DNA of 64,000 nucleotides from assembly GCA_900757415.1 (NCBI GenBank), contig CAAENU010000214.1, positions 49,001-113,000 of the forward strand. Reading direction: 5' to 3'. The notes under the pieces are model-generated. The model saw nothing but the letters and a program-made list of their open reading frames with translations. It was not told the origin of the DNA and made no database searches. Below, piece after piece: positions 43,247 through 52,058 of this stretch (positions are counted from its first letter, which is position 1; each line of letters starts with the position of its first letter). Made by a program: the position numbers and the translations under genes. The DNA comes from an uncultured Oscillospiraceae bacterium (GTDB taxonomy: Bacteria > Bacillota > Clostridia > Oscillospirales > Oscillospiraceae).

Positions 43247-43275
43247 TTGACAAGACAGGGGATTCCCGATACAAT
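43247..43275 (+). promoter_or_regulatory. Promoter of proS
   Basis: TTGACA (43247-43252), 17-bp spacer, TACAAT (43270-43275). Confidence 0.78.
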
Positions 43276-43324
43276 AAAGCTTCGAGAATAACGCGGATTC
43301 GCCGCGGGAATTGAGGTATATATT

Positions 43325-44764
43325 ATGGCTAAGGACCAGAGAAATGTGGAAGCGATCACGCCCATGGAGGAGGATTTTGCCAAGTGGTACACCGACATCT
43401 GTCTGAAGGCGGAGCTGGTGGACTATGCCAGCGTCAAGGGCTTTATGATCCTGCGCCCGTATGGCTACGCCATCTGGGAGAATATCCAGCGCATCATGGA
43501 CGGCATGTTTAAAAAGACCGGCCATGTCAACGTGGCCATGCCCGTTCTGATCCCGGAGAGCCTGCTGAAAAAGGAGGGCGAGCTGGTGCAGGGCTTCGCC
43601 CCCGAGGTGGCGTGGGTCACCCACGGCGGCAGCGAAAAGCTGGAGGAGCGGCTGGCGTTCCGCCCCACCTCTGAGACCATGTTCTGCGACCACTGGCACA
43701 ATGTCCTGCAAAGCTACCGGGAGCTGCCCATGCTCTATAACCAGTGGTGCAGCGTCATCCGCTGGGAAAAGACCACCCGCCCCTTCCTGCGCAGCCGCGA
43801 GTTCTGGTGGCAGGAGGGTCACACCATCCACGAAACCGCCGAGGAGGCCATTGCCGAAACCGAGCAGCAGCTGAACTGCTATGCAGACTTCTGCCGCGAT
43901 GCGCTGGCCATGCCGGTGGTGAAGGGCCGCAAAACCGAAAAGGAGAAGTTCGCCGGCGCCGAGGCTACCTATACCATCGAGGCCATGATGAAGGACCATA
44001 AGTCCCTCCAGTCCGGCACCAGCCACTATTTCGGCGATAAGTTCTCCCGCGCTTACGACGTGACCTTTACCGGCCGGGACAACAAGTTGCAGTATCCCTT
44101 CCAGACCAGCTGGGGATCCACCACACGCCTGATCGGCGCGTGCATCATGACCCACTCCGACAACAACGGCCTGGTGCTGCCGCCTGCCGTGGCCCCCATT
44201 CAGGTGGTGGTGGTGCCTATCGCCCAGCACAAGGCCGGCGTGCTGGATGCCGCCGCCGCCCTGAAAGACCGCCTGACGGCCATGGATCTGCGGGTGAAGA
44301 TGGACGACAGTGAGCAGTCCCCCGGCTGGAAGTTTGCCCAGTATGAGATGAAGGGCGTGCCCCTGCGGGTGGAGATCGGCCCCAAGGATATGGAGAAGGA
44401 GCAGTGCTGCATCGCCCGCCGCGATACCGGCGAGAAGACCTTTGTGCCGCTGGCGGAGCTGGAGAGCGCCGTGCAGAAGCTGCTGCAGGAGGTACACGAC
44501 AACCTCTACGCCATGGCGGAGAAGAATCTGGAGGACAACACCTTCGACATGACCACATGGCAGGAGGTCAAGGCTATGGCCGAGGGCAAGGGCGGTCTGG
44601 CCCGTACCAAGTGGTGCGGCAGTCTGGAGTGCGAGCTGGCCATGAAGGAAAAGGCCGGCGTTTCCAGCCGCTGCATGCCGCTGAAGCAGTCCGGCACCAC
44701 CGGCAAGTGCGTGGTGTGCGGCAAGGAATGCACCACCGACATCTACTGGGGCGTGGCCTATTAA
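43325..44764 (+). CDS. proS: Prolyl-tRNA synthetase (short, archaeal/eukaryal-like form)
   Basis: Charges tRNA-Pro with proline (479 aa). It belongs to the shorter ProRS class without the editing insertion seen in E. coli. RPTSETMFCDHW, RPFLRSREFWWQEGHT and TSWGSTTRLIGACIMTHSDN are class II motifs 1-3 and the active site. The C-terminal part ends in a zinc-type cluster (KWCGSLEC and KCVVCGKEC) and DIYWGVAY. SD GAGGT precedes the ATG. Monocistronic. Confidence 0.96.
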   Translation: MAKDQRNVEAITPMEEDFAKWYTDICLKAELVDYASVKGFMILRPYGYAIWENIQRIMDGMFKKTGHVNVAMPVLIPESLLKKEGELVQGFAPEVAWVTHGGSEKLEERLAFRPTSETMFCDHWHNVLQSYRELPMLYNQWCSVIRWEKTTRPFLRSREFWWQEGHTIHETAEEAIAETEQQLNCYADFCRDALAMPVVKGRKTEKEKFAGAEATYTIEAMMKDHKSLQSGTSHYFGDKFSRAYDVTFTGRDNKLQYPFQTSWGSTTRLIGACIMTHSDNNGLVLPPAVAPIQVVVVPIAQHKAGVLDAAAALKDRLTAMDLRVKMDDSEQSPGWKFAQYEMKGVPLRVEIGPKDMEKEQCCIARRDTGEKTFVPLAELESAVQKLLQEVHDNLYAMAEKNLEDNTFDMTTWQEVKAMAEGKGGLARTKWCGSLECELAMKEKAGVSSRCMPLKQSGTTGKCVVCGKECTTDIYWGVAY

Positions 44765-44774
44765 GCGTTCAGCC

Positions 44775-44805
44775 AAAAGCGTCGTCCGGAAGGACGGCGC
44801 TTTTT
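44775..44805 (+). terminator. Terminator after proS
   Basis: Stem AAAGCGTCGTCC / GGACGGCGCTTT (one G-U pair) with GGAA-type loop and TTTTT. Confidence 0.85.
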
Positions 44806-44816
44806 CATAAAGAAAC

Positions 44817-44846
44817 AGCGGGAAAGGCAGCGCCTCTCCCGCTTTG
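44817..44846 (-). terminator. Probable terminator after fakA
   Basis: Arms AGCGGGA / TCCCGCT with a 13-nt loop; the minus-strand side continues GTTTCTTT. Confidence 0.6.
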
Positions 44847-44848
44847 CT

Positions 44849-46522
44849 TTATTCAATGGAGATAATATAGAAGTACACGCTCTGGCCGCCGGGAATGACA
44901 GCCACCTCGGCATCGGGGCAGCGCTGGGCAAACAGCGCCTCGGTCTGTGCGCCTTCGTCCTCGGACACACCCTCACCGGTGTAGATGTTGATGTATTCCG
45001 CGCCGGCCTCAGCCGCGTGCTCACTCAGCTTTTCCAGCAGCTCATCCATGCTGCGGCTGGTGCCGAACAGCTTGCCGTCCAGCAGCGCCAGATAATCGCC
45101 CTCGTTGATGGCGAAGCCGTCAAAATCGGAGTTACGGGCGGCATAGGTGATCTGGGCGGTGGACACCGTCTGGGCGGCGGCGATCATGGCCTGAGCAATG
45201 GTCTGGGGATCCGGTTCATCGGGAGAAAAGCTCATCATGGCGGTGATGCCCTGGGGCACCGTGGCGGTGGGGATCACGATGATCTGCTTCTCGGTCAGTC
45301 CCTCGCACTGCTGGGCGGCCATGATAATATTCTTGTTGTTGGGCAGGATGAACACGATCTCGCTGGGCGTGCGATTTACCTCGCGGAGAATGGCCTCGGT
45401 GGAGGGATTCATGGTCTGACCGCCGGACACAATGGTGTCCACGCCCAGCGCGCGGAAGGTATCCGCCAGCCCGTCACCGGCGCACACGGCCACGAATCCG
45501 TACCGCTTTTCGGCGGGAGCTACGGCGTTTTCCTGTTCCTCCAGCTCTGCCTCCACAGCGTCCAGATCATCGGTGCTGTGGGCCTCACGACCGGCAGCCA
45601 GATCGTCCCGCTGGGTGCGCATGTTCTCAATCTTGGCCAGCTCCAGCGTGCCGTACTTCTGGGCCTCGGTCAGCGCGGTGCCGGGAATGTCGGTATGGAC
45701 ATGGACCTTAAAGCATTCGTCGTCCTCACCGATGACCAGACTGTCGCCAATGCTGTCCAGATAGGCCCGCAGCGGCTCCAGAGACTTTTCGCCCATGGTC
45801 TTGCGGACGATGAACACAGTGTCAAAGGTGAAGGTGATCTCGTCCTCCAGGGCGGCAAAATCCGCCTTTTCCTTGACCTCGGTCTCCTCGCCTACCTCGG
45901 GGATGGCTTCACCCCGCAGGCAGCGCAGCATGCCGTCCAGAATGATAAGGTAACCCTTGCCGCCGGCATCTACCACGCCGGCCTTTTTCAGCACGGGATT
46001 CATCTCCACCGTTTCGGCCAGCGTGACTTCACCGGCGCGAATGGCCTCTTCCAGCACAAATTCCACACAGTTATTCTCCTGCGCGGCCTCAATGGCCCGC
46101 TGGGCCGCCAAACGGGAAACGGTCAGCACCGTACCCTCGGCGGGTTTCATCACCGCGCCGTAAGCCGTGGCGACGCCTTCCTGCATGGCGGCGGCCAGCG
46201 CCGCGCCGTCCGCTTCGGTCAGTCCCTTGAGGGATTTGGACATGCCGCGGAAGAGAAGAGACAGGATCACGCCGGAGTTGCCCCGCGCGCCGCGCAGCAG
46301 ACCGCGTGCCGTAATCTTGGCGGCATCGTCGATGGTTTCTGGGTCGGCCTTTTTCAGTTCGGCGCAGGCGGTCTGGATGGTCAGACTCATGTTGGTGCCG
46401 GTGTCGCCGTCAGGCACAGGGAAAACGTTCAGATCGTTGATGGCCTGCTTTTGTCCGGCAATGCAGGCCGCGCCGAACAGCACCATATCCTTGAATGCGG
46501 CACCGTTGATTTTTTCTGTCAT
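44849..46522 (-). CDS. fakA: DhaL-domain protein, fatty acid kinase subunit A-like (YloV)
   Basis: A 557-residue protein with an N-terminal DhaL/DAK2 kinase domain (LNVFPVPDGDTGTNMSLT near residue 38, GARGNSGVILSLLFRG) that binds ATP-Mg. It has a middle domain (VHVHTDIPGTALTEAQKYG) and a C-terminal DegV-like/YloV domain (VVSGGQTMNPST, FILPNNKNIIMAA). With a FakB protein it would phosphorylate fatty acids for phospholipid synthesis; no fakB is in the window. The ATG at 46522 follows GGGAGG. It lies 16 nt after yloU, the common Firmicutes pair. Confidence 0.92.
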   Translation of the reverse strand: MTEKINGAAFKDMVLFGAACIAGQKQAINDLNVFPVPDGDTGTNMSLTIQTACAELKKADPETIDDAAKITARGLLRGARGNSGVILSLLFRGMSKSLKGLTEADGAALAAAMQEGVATAYGAVMKPAEGTVLTVSRLAAQRAIEAAQENNCVEFVLEEAIRAGEVTLAETVEMNPVLKKAGVVDAGGKGYLIILDGMLRCLRGEAIPEVGEETEVKEKADFAALEDEITFTFDTVFIVRKTMGEKSLEPLRAYLDSIGDSLVIGEDDECFKVHVHTDIPGTALTEAQKYGTLELAKIENMRTQRDDLAAGREAHSTDDLDAVEAELEEQENAVAPAEKRYGFVAVCAGDGLADTFRALGVDTIVSGGQTMNPSTEAILREVNRTPSEIVFILPNNKNIIMAAQQCEGLTEKQIIVIPTATVPQGITAMMSFSPDEPDPQTIAQAMIAAAQTVSTAQITYAARNSDFDGFAINEGDYLALLDGKLFGTSRSMDELLEKLSEHAAEAGAEYINIYTGEGVSEDEGAQTEALFAQRCPDAEVAVIPGGQSVYFYIISIE

Positions 46523-46538
46523 CTCGTGTGATCCTCCC

Positions 46539-46892
46539 TTAACTGTTACTGACGGAGTCCACACAGACATTGACGTCCCGGACTTCCACACCGGTATTGC
46601 AAGTGACCACATACTTGACCTCGCTCATAATGGCGCGGCAGACAGTGGCAATGTTGACGCCGGCATCCACCATGATATGCAGCTCGATGGATACGGTGTT
46701 ATCGTCGTTATAGGTGACCTTGACGCCCTTGCTCATGGCTTCGGGACGCAGCAGATGAACAAGACCGTCCGTCATGGAGCGGTAGGCCATGCCCTTGACG
46801 CCGAAGCAATTGGTGGCGGCGGCGCCGGTAATAGTGGTGAACACTGCGTTGGAGATGGTGATATCCCCGTGTTCACTGTTGATCTTTATCAT
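46539..46892 (-). CDS. yloU: Asp23/Gls24 family envelope stress protein (YloU)
   Basis: A 117-residue Asp23/DUF322 protein: HGDITISNAVFTTITGAAATNCFGVKG, then VDAGVNIATVCRAIMSEVKYVV. Relatives are membrane-associated stress proteins and conserved neighbours of the DhaL protein. The ATG at 46892 has a GAAAGGAAGG SD; a longer frame is unsupported. First gene of yloU-fakA, preceded by an unusually long leader from the promoter at 47185-47213. Confidence 0.92.
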   Translation of the reverse strand: MIKINSEHGDITISNAVFTTITGAAATNCFGVKGMAYRSMTDGLVHLLRPEAMSKGVKVTYNDDNTVSIELHIMVDAGVNIATVCRAIMSEVKYVVTCNTGVEVRDVNVCVDSVSNS

Positions 46893-47229
46893 AGCAGCCT
46901 TCCTTTCTTTGACTTTACAAAAAGGCGGCGGCCCTTTTTGCAAAAAATAGAATTCACTCCGCCCCGCATGATTGCCCGGTATCGTGCGCCAAAATCAAGA
47001 TGGTCACCGCGGCGGCACAGCCGCCGGGAGCGGATGCTGAAAATATGCCGCCGGCATATTTTTGACGCACCGACACCGCGAAAAATAGTCTGAATTGTTT
47101 GCCGCCGGTCGGCGGCGAATGCTGCGGAGCCTTTGTCAGAGATATCATACACGTTGCGGGCATAATAATAACATAATACCATGCATTATATACTATATCC
47201 CATGAAATAACAAGTGGTATTTTGACGTG
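46893..47229 (-). other. Long structured leader of yloU-fakA
   Basis: No gene seen. Between the promoter and yloU, about 285 nt are transcribed. Several hairpins can be read: AAAATATGCC/GGCATATTTT with a 3-nt loop (about 47041-47063), GCCGCCG/CGGCGGC (about 47101-47116), GGCGGC/GCCGCC (about 47012-47027) and CAAAAAGG/CCTTTTTG (46918-46940). No known riboswitch class was recognised. Confidence 0.5.
47185..47213 (-). promoter_or_regulatory. Promoter of yloU-fakA
   Basis: Minus-strand TTGTTA (47213-47208), 17-bp spacer, perfect TATAAT (47190-47185). Confidence 0.65.
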
Positions 47230-47263
47230 AAAAAAGCAGAGGACGCAGGTCCTCTGCTTTTTT
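47230..47263 (-). terminator. Terminator after htrA
   Basis: Stem AAAAAAGCAGAGGAC / GTCCTCTGCTTTTTT with a 4-nt loop, 16 nt after the htrA stop. Confidence 0.9.
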
Positions 47264-47278
47264 TGAAAGATTTCCGCC

Positions 47279-48643
47279 TCAGCGGCCGTTCTGGCCGAAG
47301 TAGTAGTCGTAGAAATCACGGAACATGTCGGAGTAGTCCTGACCACGCTGCTGGTTATCCTGCTGGCTGTTGGTGTCGGTATCCTCTCCGGTGGTCTGCG
47401 GCTGCTCATCAAAGGTCAGATCCAGTGTAATATATTCGCCGTTGCGGTAGACCGTCAGGGTCACGGTATCGCCGGCCTTATAGCTTTTCTTGGCGGCGGA
47501 CAGGTCGTTCATGGAGGTGATGGCGGTATCGTTCAGCTTGGTGATCACGTCGCCCAGCTGCAGGCCTGCCTTCTCGCCGGCACCGCCGCTTTCGGTAGAA
47601 TAGACGAACACGCCTTCGGTAATATCGATGTTGTACTGGGCGGCCATTTGCTCGGTCATGGTGCCGGCCTTGATGGCCAGATAGGCCTTGCCGGTTACCT
47701 GACCGTTTTCAAGGATGTCGGTGATGATGGCCTGCACATCACTGATGGGGATGGCGAAGCCCAGACCCTCCACACTGGTGTCGGAATAGCTGGAGTACTT
47801 GGCGGAGACGATGCCCACCACCTCACCGTACAGGTTGACCAGCGGGCCGCCGGAGTTGCCGGGGTTGATGGAGGCGTCCACCTGAATCATGTTAAAGGGG
47901 GTGCCGTCCACGTTGATGGCCCGGTCGCAGCAGGAAACGATGCCCTGACTCATGGAGAAGGTCAGCTCGCCCAGAGGGTTGCCGATGGCCAGCACCGTAT
48001 CGCCTACGTTTACATCGGCGCTGTTGCCCAGCGTCACAGGAGACAGGCCGGTGGCATCGATTTTGATGACGGCCACATCATAGTCGCTGTCGCCGCCGAT
48101 GACGGTGGCGTCATAGGTGTCGCCGTTATAGAGGGTGACTTTCACGGAGGTGGCGCCCTTGATCACGTGGTAGTTGGTGACGATATAGCCGTCCTGACTG
48201 ATAATAAAGCCGCTGCCGGAGCTGGCAGTTTCTACCGCCTGACCAAAAATATTGGTGCCGCTGGTGGAGGTGGTGTTGATGGACACCACGGAGTTCACGG
48301 TGGAGGCGTATACTTCGGCAGGCTCCATCTTGGTCTGGCCGTCTACCTGTTTCACAGAGACGGTGACAGGTTCGCGGTTGGACTGCTGGAGGGTGACGGA
48401 CTGGCGGCTGACACTGCGGTACAGAGCCGCGCCGCCGAAGCCACAGCCGGTGCCGATGATGGCGCAGGCCAGCACCACTGCCACCACCTTGGCAGCGGCG
48501 CTCTTAAAGAAACCTGGTTTTTTCGGCTGCTGCGGCTGTACCGGCGGGCTGCCTGCGGGACGGTAATCGTCGGCAGGCAAATCACTGCCGCGGCCATAAT
48601 GATATTGGTTATTGCTGAAGCGGTCAAATTCATCGTTATACAT
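47279..48643 (-). CDS. htrA: HtrA/DegP-like membrane-anchored serine protease
   Basis: A 454-residue quality-control protease. A cytoplasmic Pro/Asp-rich N-terminus is followed by one membrane span (about 52-75). The trypsin-like domain has the triad His159 (TNYHVIKG), Asp189 (DYDVAVIK) and Ser264 (INPGNSGGPL). A PDZ domain follows (about 340-425, GGAGEKAGLQLGDVITKLND) and then a Gln/Asp/Tyr-rich tail. The ATG at 48643 follows AAAGGAGG by 7 nt; the reading frame stays open far upstream, but that part is antisense to the FAD enzyme. Monocistronic. Confidence 0.95.
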   Translation of the reverse strand: MYNDEFDRFSNNQYHYGRGSDLPADDYRPAGSPPVQPQQPKKPGFFKSAAAKVVAVVLACAIIGTGCGFGGAALYRSVSRQSVTLQQSNREPVTVSVKQVDGQTKMEPAEVYASTVNSVVSINTTSTSGTNIFGQAVETASSGSGFIISQDGYIVTNYHVIKGATSVKVTLYNGDTYDATVIGGDSDYDVAVIKIDATGLSPVTLGNSADVNVGDTVLAIGNPLGELTFSMSQGIVSCCDRAINVDGTPFNMIQVDASINPGNSGGPLVNLYGEVVGIVSAKYSSYSDTSVEGLGFAIPISDVQAIITDILENGQVTGKAYLAIKAGTMTEQMAAQYNIDITEGVFVYSTESGGAGEKAGLQLGDVITKLNDTAITSMNDLSAAKKSYKAGDTVTLTVYRNGEYITLDLTFDEQPQTTGEDTDTNSQQDNQQRGQDYSDMFRDFYDYYFGQNGR

Positions 48644-48695
48644 ATGGATTCCTCCTTTATTTTCATGCGGGAATGTGGTATCATTCATCTTGATT

Positions 48696-48723
48696 ATTAT
48701 CATATACGGTTTTCTTAATTCAA
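48696..48723 (-). promoter_or_regulatory. Promoter of htrA
   Basis: Minus-strand TTGAAT (48723-48718), 16-bp spacer, GATAAT (48701-48696). Confidence 0.5.
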
Positions 48724-48787
48724 CCTTTAAATCTAACGCGAGAAATTTGAACTTTTTATGACTTATGACGAAAAGGGAGGCGACGCC

Positions 48788-50374
48788 ATGCTGCGGCTGG
48801 AGGGCCTGCGGCTTTCGCCGGAAGCTGGGAAAGAACAACTGAACGCAAAGGCTGCGGCCATGCTGCACTGCCGGGAGAGCGATATTGTTGACATGCAGGT
48901 GCTGCGCCGGGCCATCGACGCCCGCGACGGACTGCGGTTTGTATACACTGCGGCGGTGAGCGTGAAGGATGAGGCCCGGCTTTTGAAGCGCTGCCGGGAT
49001 AAGCATGTGTCCCGGTATACGCCTGAAGTATATATGCTGCCTGCCGCGGTAAAAGCACCGGCGCTGCCGCCGGTGGTGGTGGGCATGGGCCCAGCGGGGT
49101 TGTTTGCGGCGCTGGTATTGGCAAGGTGCGGCATGCGGCCCATTGTGCTGGAGCGGGGCCAATGTGTGGAGCGGCGCCAACAGGATGTGCAGCGCTTCTG
49201 GCAAAGCGGCGTGCTGGACACGGAGTCCAACGTCCAGTTTGGCGAAGGCGGCGCGGGCGCATTTTCCGACGGGAAGCTGAATACCGGCACGAAAGACGTG
49301 CGGCACCGCTTTATTATGGAGCAGCTGGTGGCATGCGGCGCACCGGAGGATATCCTGTGGGATGCCAAACCCCATGTGGGAACGGATATGCTGCACATCG
49401 CATTGCAAAACATGCGCAGGGAGCTGCTCTCGCTGGGCGCGGATATCCGCTTTGGCCATAAGCTGACAGGTATTCGTGTAAATGAAGGGCACTTGACAGC
49501 GTTGGAGGCAGAAGGGCCCGATGGTGTCTATACGCTGCCGTGCCGTCAGGCGCTGCTGGCACTGGGACACAGCGCCCGGGACACGGTGGAAATGCTTTAC
49601 ACCGCAGGCGTGGCCATGACGGCAAAGCCCTTTGCCGTGGGCGTGCGCATTGAGCACCGGCAGGCGGACATGGATGCGGCGCAATATAAGCAGTATGCCG
49701 GGCATCCGTGCCTGCCGCCGGCCACCTATAAACTGTCCTGCCATCTGGAGAACGGGCGCAGCGCCTTTTCTTTCTGTGTATGTCCCGGCGGACAGGTGGT
49801 GGCTGCCGCCTCGGAGGCAGGACGGGTGGTCACCAACGGCATGAGCGAGTATGCCCGGGACAAAGAGAATATCAACGGCGCGCTGCTGATCAATGTGACG
49901 CCGGAGGACTACGGCGGTGAAGACGATCCACTGGCGGGGATCCGGTTTCAACGGCAGATGGAGGAGGAGGCCTATGCGCTGGGCGGCGGAGGATACCGCG
50001 CCCCCTGCCAGCGGGTGGAGGACTTTTTGGCGGGCCGTCCCACGGTGTCGGCGGGACGGGTGCAGCCCAGCTACCGGCCCGGCGTGACCTATGCCGACCT
50101 GCGAAGCTGCCTGCCGCCTTTCGTGGCCGACAGCATCGCCAAGGCGCTGCCGCTGCTGGAGCGGAAGATCCGGGGTTATGCCGCCCCCGATGCGCTGCTG
50201 ACAGCAGTGGAGAGCCGCTCCTCCTCGCCGGTGCGGATCGGACGGGACGAGACATGTCAAAGCAGTATCCGCGGGCTGTATCCCTGCGGCGAGGGGGCCG
50301 GCTATGCCGGGGGGATCCTTTCTGCTGCGGCGGACGGGATGCGCTGTGCGGAACAAATGATAAAGGAGTGTTGA
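48788..50374 (+). CDS. FAD-dependent NAD(P)-type oxidoreductase
   Basis: A 528-residue flavoprotein of the 'NAD(FAD)-utilizing dehydrogenase' group. A roughly 80-residue N-terminal domain (CRESDIVDMQVLRRAIDARDG) precedes the FAD loop VVVGMGPAGLFAALVLA. NVQFGEGGAGAFSDGKLNTG is a hallmark of the family, and the C-terminus has GLYPCGEGAGYAGGILSAAADG (second FAD contact). Substrate unknown. The ATG at 48788 follows AAGGGAGG by 7 nt. Two nt separate it from the dehydrogenase gene downstream. Confidence 0.9.
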   Translation: MLRLEGLRLSPEAGKEQLNAKAAAMLHCRESDIVDMQVLRRAIDARDGLRFVYTAAVSVKDEARLLKRCRDKHVSRYTPEVYMLPAAVKAPALPPVVVGMGPAGLFAALVLARCGMRPIVLERGQCVERRQQDVQRFWQSGVLDTESNVQFGEGGAGAFSDGKLNTGTKDVRHRFIMEQLVACGAPEDILWDAKPHVGTDMLHIALQNMRRELLSLGADIRFGHKLTGIRVNEGHLTALEAEGPDGVYTLPCRQALLALGHSARDTVEMLYTAGVAMTAKPFAVGVRIEHRQADMDAAQYKQYAGHPCLPPATYKLSCHLENGRSAFSFCVCPGGQVVAAASEAGRVVTNGMSEYARDKENINGALLINVTPEDYGGEDDPLAGIRFQRQMEEEAYALGGGGYRAPCQRVEDFLAGRPTVSAGRVQPSYRPGVTYADLRSCLPPFVADSIAKALPLLERKIRGYAAPDALLTAVESRSSSPVRIGRDETCQSSIRGLYPCGEGAGYAGGILSAAADGMRCAEQMIKEC

Positions 50375-50376
50375 GC

Positions 50377-51342
50377 ATGAAAAAGATTGCGGTGGTTGAT
50401 AAGTTTTTCGAAGAGCACCATCTGCAGCAGATCGGCGAGGCGGCCGAAAAGCATGGATATGCGGTGGACTGCTATCCCGATGGCGTGCTGCCCCAGGAGC
50501 GGGCGGGCGAATATGAGATCGTATACGGTATGCCGGATAAGGCCATACTGCGGGATATGAAGCAGCTGAAATGGTTCTGCGCCAGCTTTGCCGGGGTAGA
50601 CCGGTATCTGGATGAGGCGCTGTATCCCCATGCGGGCGTGCTGCTGAGCAATTCTGCCGGCGCCTACGGCGTGACCATTGCCGAGCATATCGTGATGGTG
50701 ACCATGATGCTGCTGCGGCAGATGCTGCCCATTGAGGAATATGTGCGCCGCCGGGACTGGGCGCCCATCATGCCCATGCGTTCCATCTTTGGCTCGCGTA
50801 TCACCGTGCTGGGTACCGGCGACATCGGCACCACCTTTGCCCGACGGGCCAAGGGGCTTGGAGCGAAGAGCGTGTGCGGTGTGCGCCGCAGCGCCAAGCC
50901 TGCCGATCCCGCCTTTGACCGGGTGATGACCATGGAGCAGCTGAACGATGTGCTGCCGCAGACCGATATTCTGGTGATGGCCATGCCTGCCACAGCGCAG
51001 ACCGTGGGCACGCTGAATGCGGAGCGTATCGCGCTGCTGCCGCCCCATGCGGTGGTGGTGAATGTGGGACGGGGCAGCGCCGTGGATCAGGAGGCGCTGG
51101 CGGCGGCGCTGAATGAAGGACGTATTGCCGGCGCGGCGCTGGATGTGTTTGTGCCGGAGCCGCTGCCCAAGGATCACTTCCTGTGGGAGACGAAGAATCT
51201 GCTGATCACCCCCCATGTGGCGGGCAATATGTCGCTGGGATATACCTGCGACAGAGATGTGGATATGTTCTGCGAGGATCTGGACAATTTTGTGGCAGGG
51301 CGGCCCCTGCTGCATCTGGTGGATCGCAAGCGCGGCTATTAA
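50377..51342 (+). CDS. D-isomer-specific 2-hydroxyacid dehydrogenase
   Basis: A 321-residue NAD(P)-dependent dehydrogenase. ITVLGTGDIGTTFARRAKGLG is the nucleotide loop, VVNVGRGSAVDQEALAAALNEGRIAGAALDVF holds the catalytic Arg and the family signature, and ITPHVAGN provides the catalytic His. The ATG at 50377 follows AAAGGAG by 8 nt. Likely reduces a 2-keto acid; the specific acid is not evident. Co-transcribed with the FAD oxidoreductase. Confidence 0.92.
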   Translation: MKKIAVVDKFFEEHHLQQIGEAAEKHGYAVDCYPDGVLPQERAGEYEIVYGMPDKAILRDMKQLKWFCASFAGVDRYLDEALYPHAGVLLSNSAGAYGVTIAEHIVMVTMMLLRQMLPIEEYVRRRDWAPIMPMRSIFGSRITVLGTGDIGTTFARRAKGLGAKSVCGVRRSAKPADPAFDRVMTMEQLNDVLPQTDILVMAMPATAQTVGTLNAERIALLPPHAVVVNVGRGSAVDQEALAAALNEGRIAGAALDVFVPEPLPKDHFLWETKNLLITPHVAGNMSLGYTCDRDVDMFCEDLDNFVAGRPLLHLVDRKRGY

Positions 51343-51350
51343 AAAGAAGA

Positions 51351-51385
51351 AAGAACCCGGCTGTTCACAGAACAGCCGGGTTCTT
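51351..51385. terminator. Hairpin terminator between convergent genes
   Basis: Perfect 16-bp stem (51351-51366 with 51370-51385) with a 3-nt loop; AAGAA/TTCTT ends serve both directions, with only a short T-run. Confidence 0.75.
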
Positions 51386-51402
51386 ATCGTATATGGGTGG
51401 GA

Positions 51403-51885
51403 TTACTCCTGCGGCTTGACGAAATCTTCGCTCTGGGCAGGCTCCTCGGCAGCAGGTGCTGCCTCGGCAGGAACCACCTCAGCGCCGCACTCGGGGCAGA
51501 AGCGGGAGTTGGTGGCGGTGCCGCAGACGGGGCAGACATGCATCTGGGGCATTTTATCATCGGAACATGCCTCGTTGGCGGGAGACTTCTCGGCCAGAGC
51601 GGCCTCCATCTCGGCAATCTTGGCGCGGCTGGCGTCAATGGCAGCCATTACGTCCTTGATGGCATCAGGCGTCTCACCCTGATACTCGGAGGCAAACCAC
51701 TGGCCGATGGCACGGAAATTCTTATCCAGCTCCCGCTGCTCAGATCTGATGGCCAGCGTCAGCTGGGCGGTTTCCTTGACATCCTTGGCCTTGTCGGCAG
51801 CCACCTCGGCTACATCTTTGGCTTTTTCTGCGGCGATATTGGCATACAGCTTGGCTTTTTCGGTAATGTTTTCAAAAAATGACAT
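51403..51885 (-). CDS. Zinc-ribbon protein with N-terminal amphipathic helices
   Basis: A 160-residue protein of unknown function. Residues 1-90 are helical with Ala/Lys/Glu-rich repeats (AEKAKDVAEVAADKAKDVKE), a likely coiled coil. A zinc ribbon follows at about 116-136 (CPVCGTATNSRFCPECG), then an Ala/Pro/Glu-rich tail. The ATG at 51885 follows AAAGGAG by 8 nt. Own promoter at 51931-51959. The architecture is common in Clostridia but uncharacterised. Confidence 0.85.
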   Translation of the reverse strand: MSFFENITEKAKLYANIAAEKAKDVAEVAADKAKDVKETAQLTLAIRSEQRELDKNFRAIGQWFASEYQGETPDAIKDVMAAIDASRAKIAEMEAALAEKSPANEACSDDKMPQMHVCPVCGTATNSRFCPECGAEVVPAEAAPAAEEPAQSEDFVKPQE

Positions 51886-51930
51886 AAGTAGTTCTCCTTT
51901 CAAATCAATGGAATTGCGCTATCATGGCTG

Positions 51931-51959
51931 ATTATAACGAGAGCTATGGAATTTTGCAA
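51931..51959 (-). promoter_or_regulatory. Promoter of the zinc-ribbon protein gene
   Basis: Minus-strand TTGCAA (51959-51954), 17-bp spacer, perfect TATAAT (51936-51931). Confidence 0.72.
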
Positions 51960-52058
51960 GTGCTTTGGGGGGAAATTCATCAATTGTTAATGAAATGGCG
52001 TATGGAAAAGCTATGCGGATTCCACCGGGTACAGGATAAGGCTTTTGCCCCCGTGCGC

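Noticed and set aside
45017..46531. 504-codon plus-strand frame over fakA
   Set aside because: Antisense shadow of the DhaL/DegV protein.
48644..50356. Upstream in-frame extension of htrA by over 550 codons
   Set aside because: This part is antisense to the FAD oxidoreductase; the ATG at 48643 has a perfect SD and the protein then has normal HtrA architecture.
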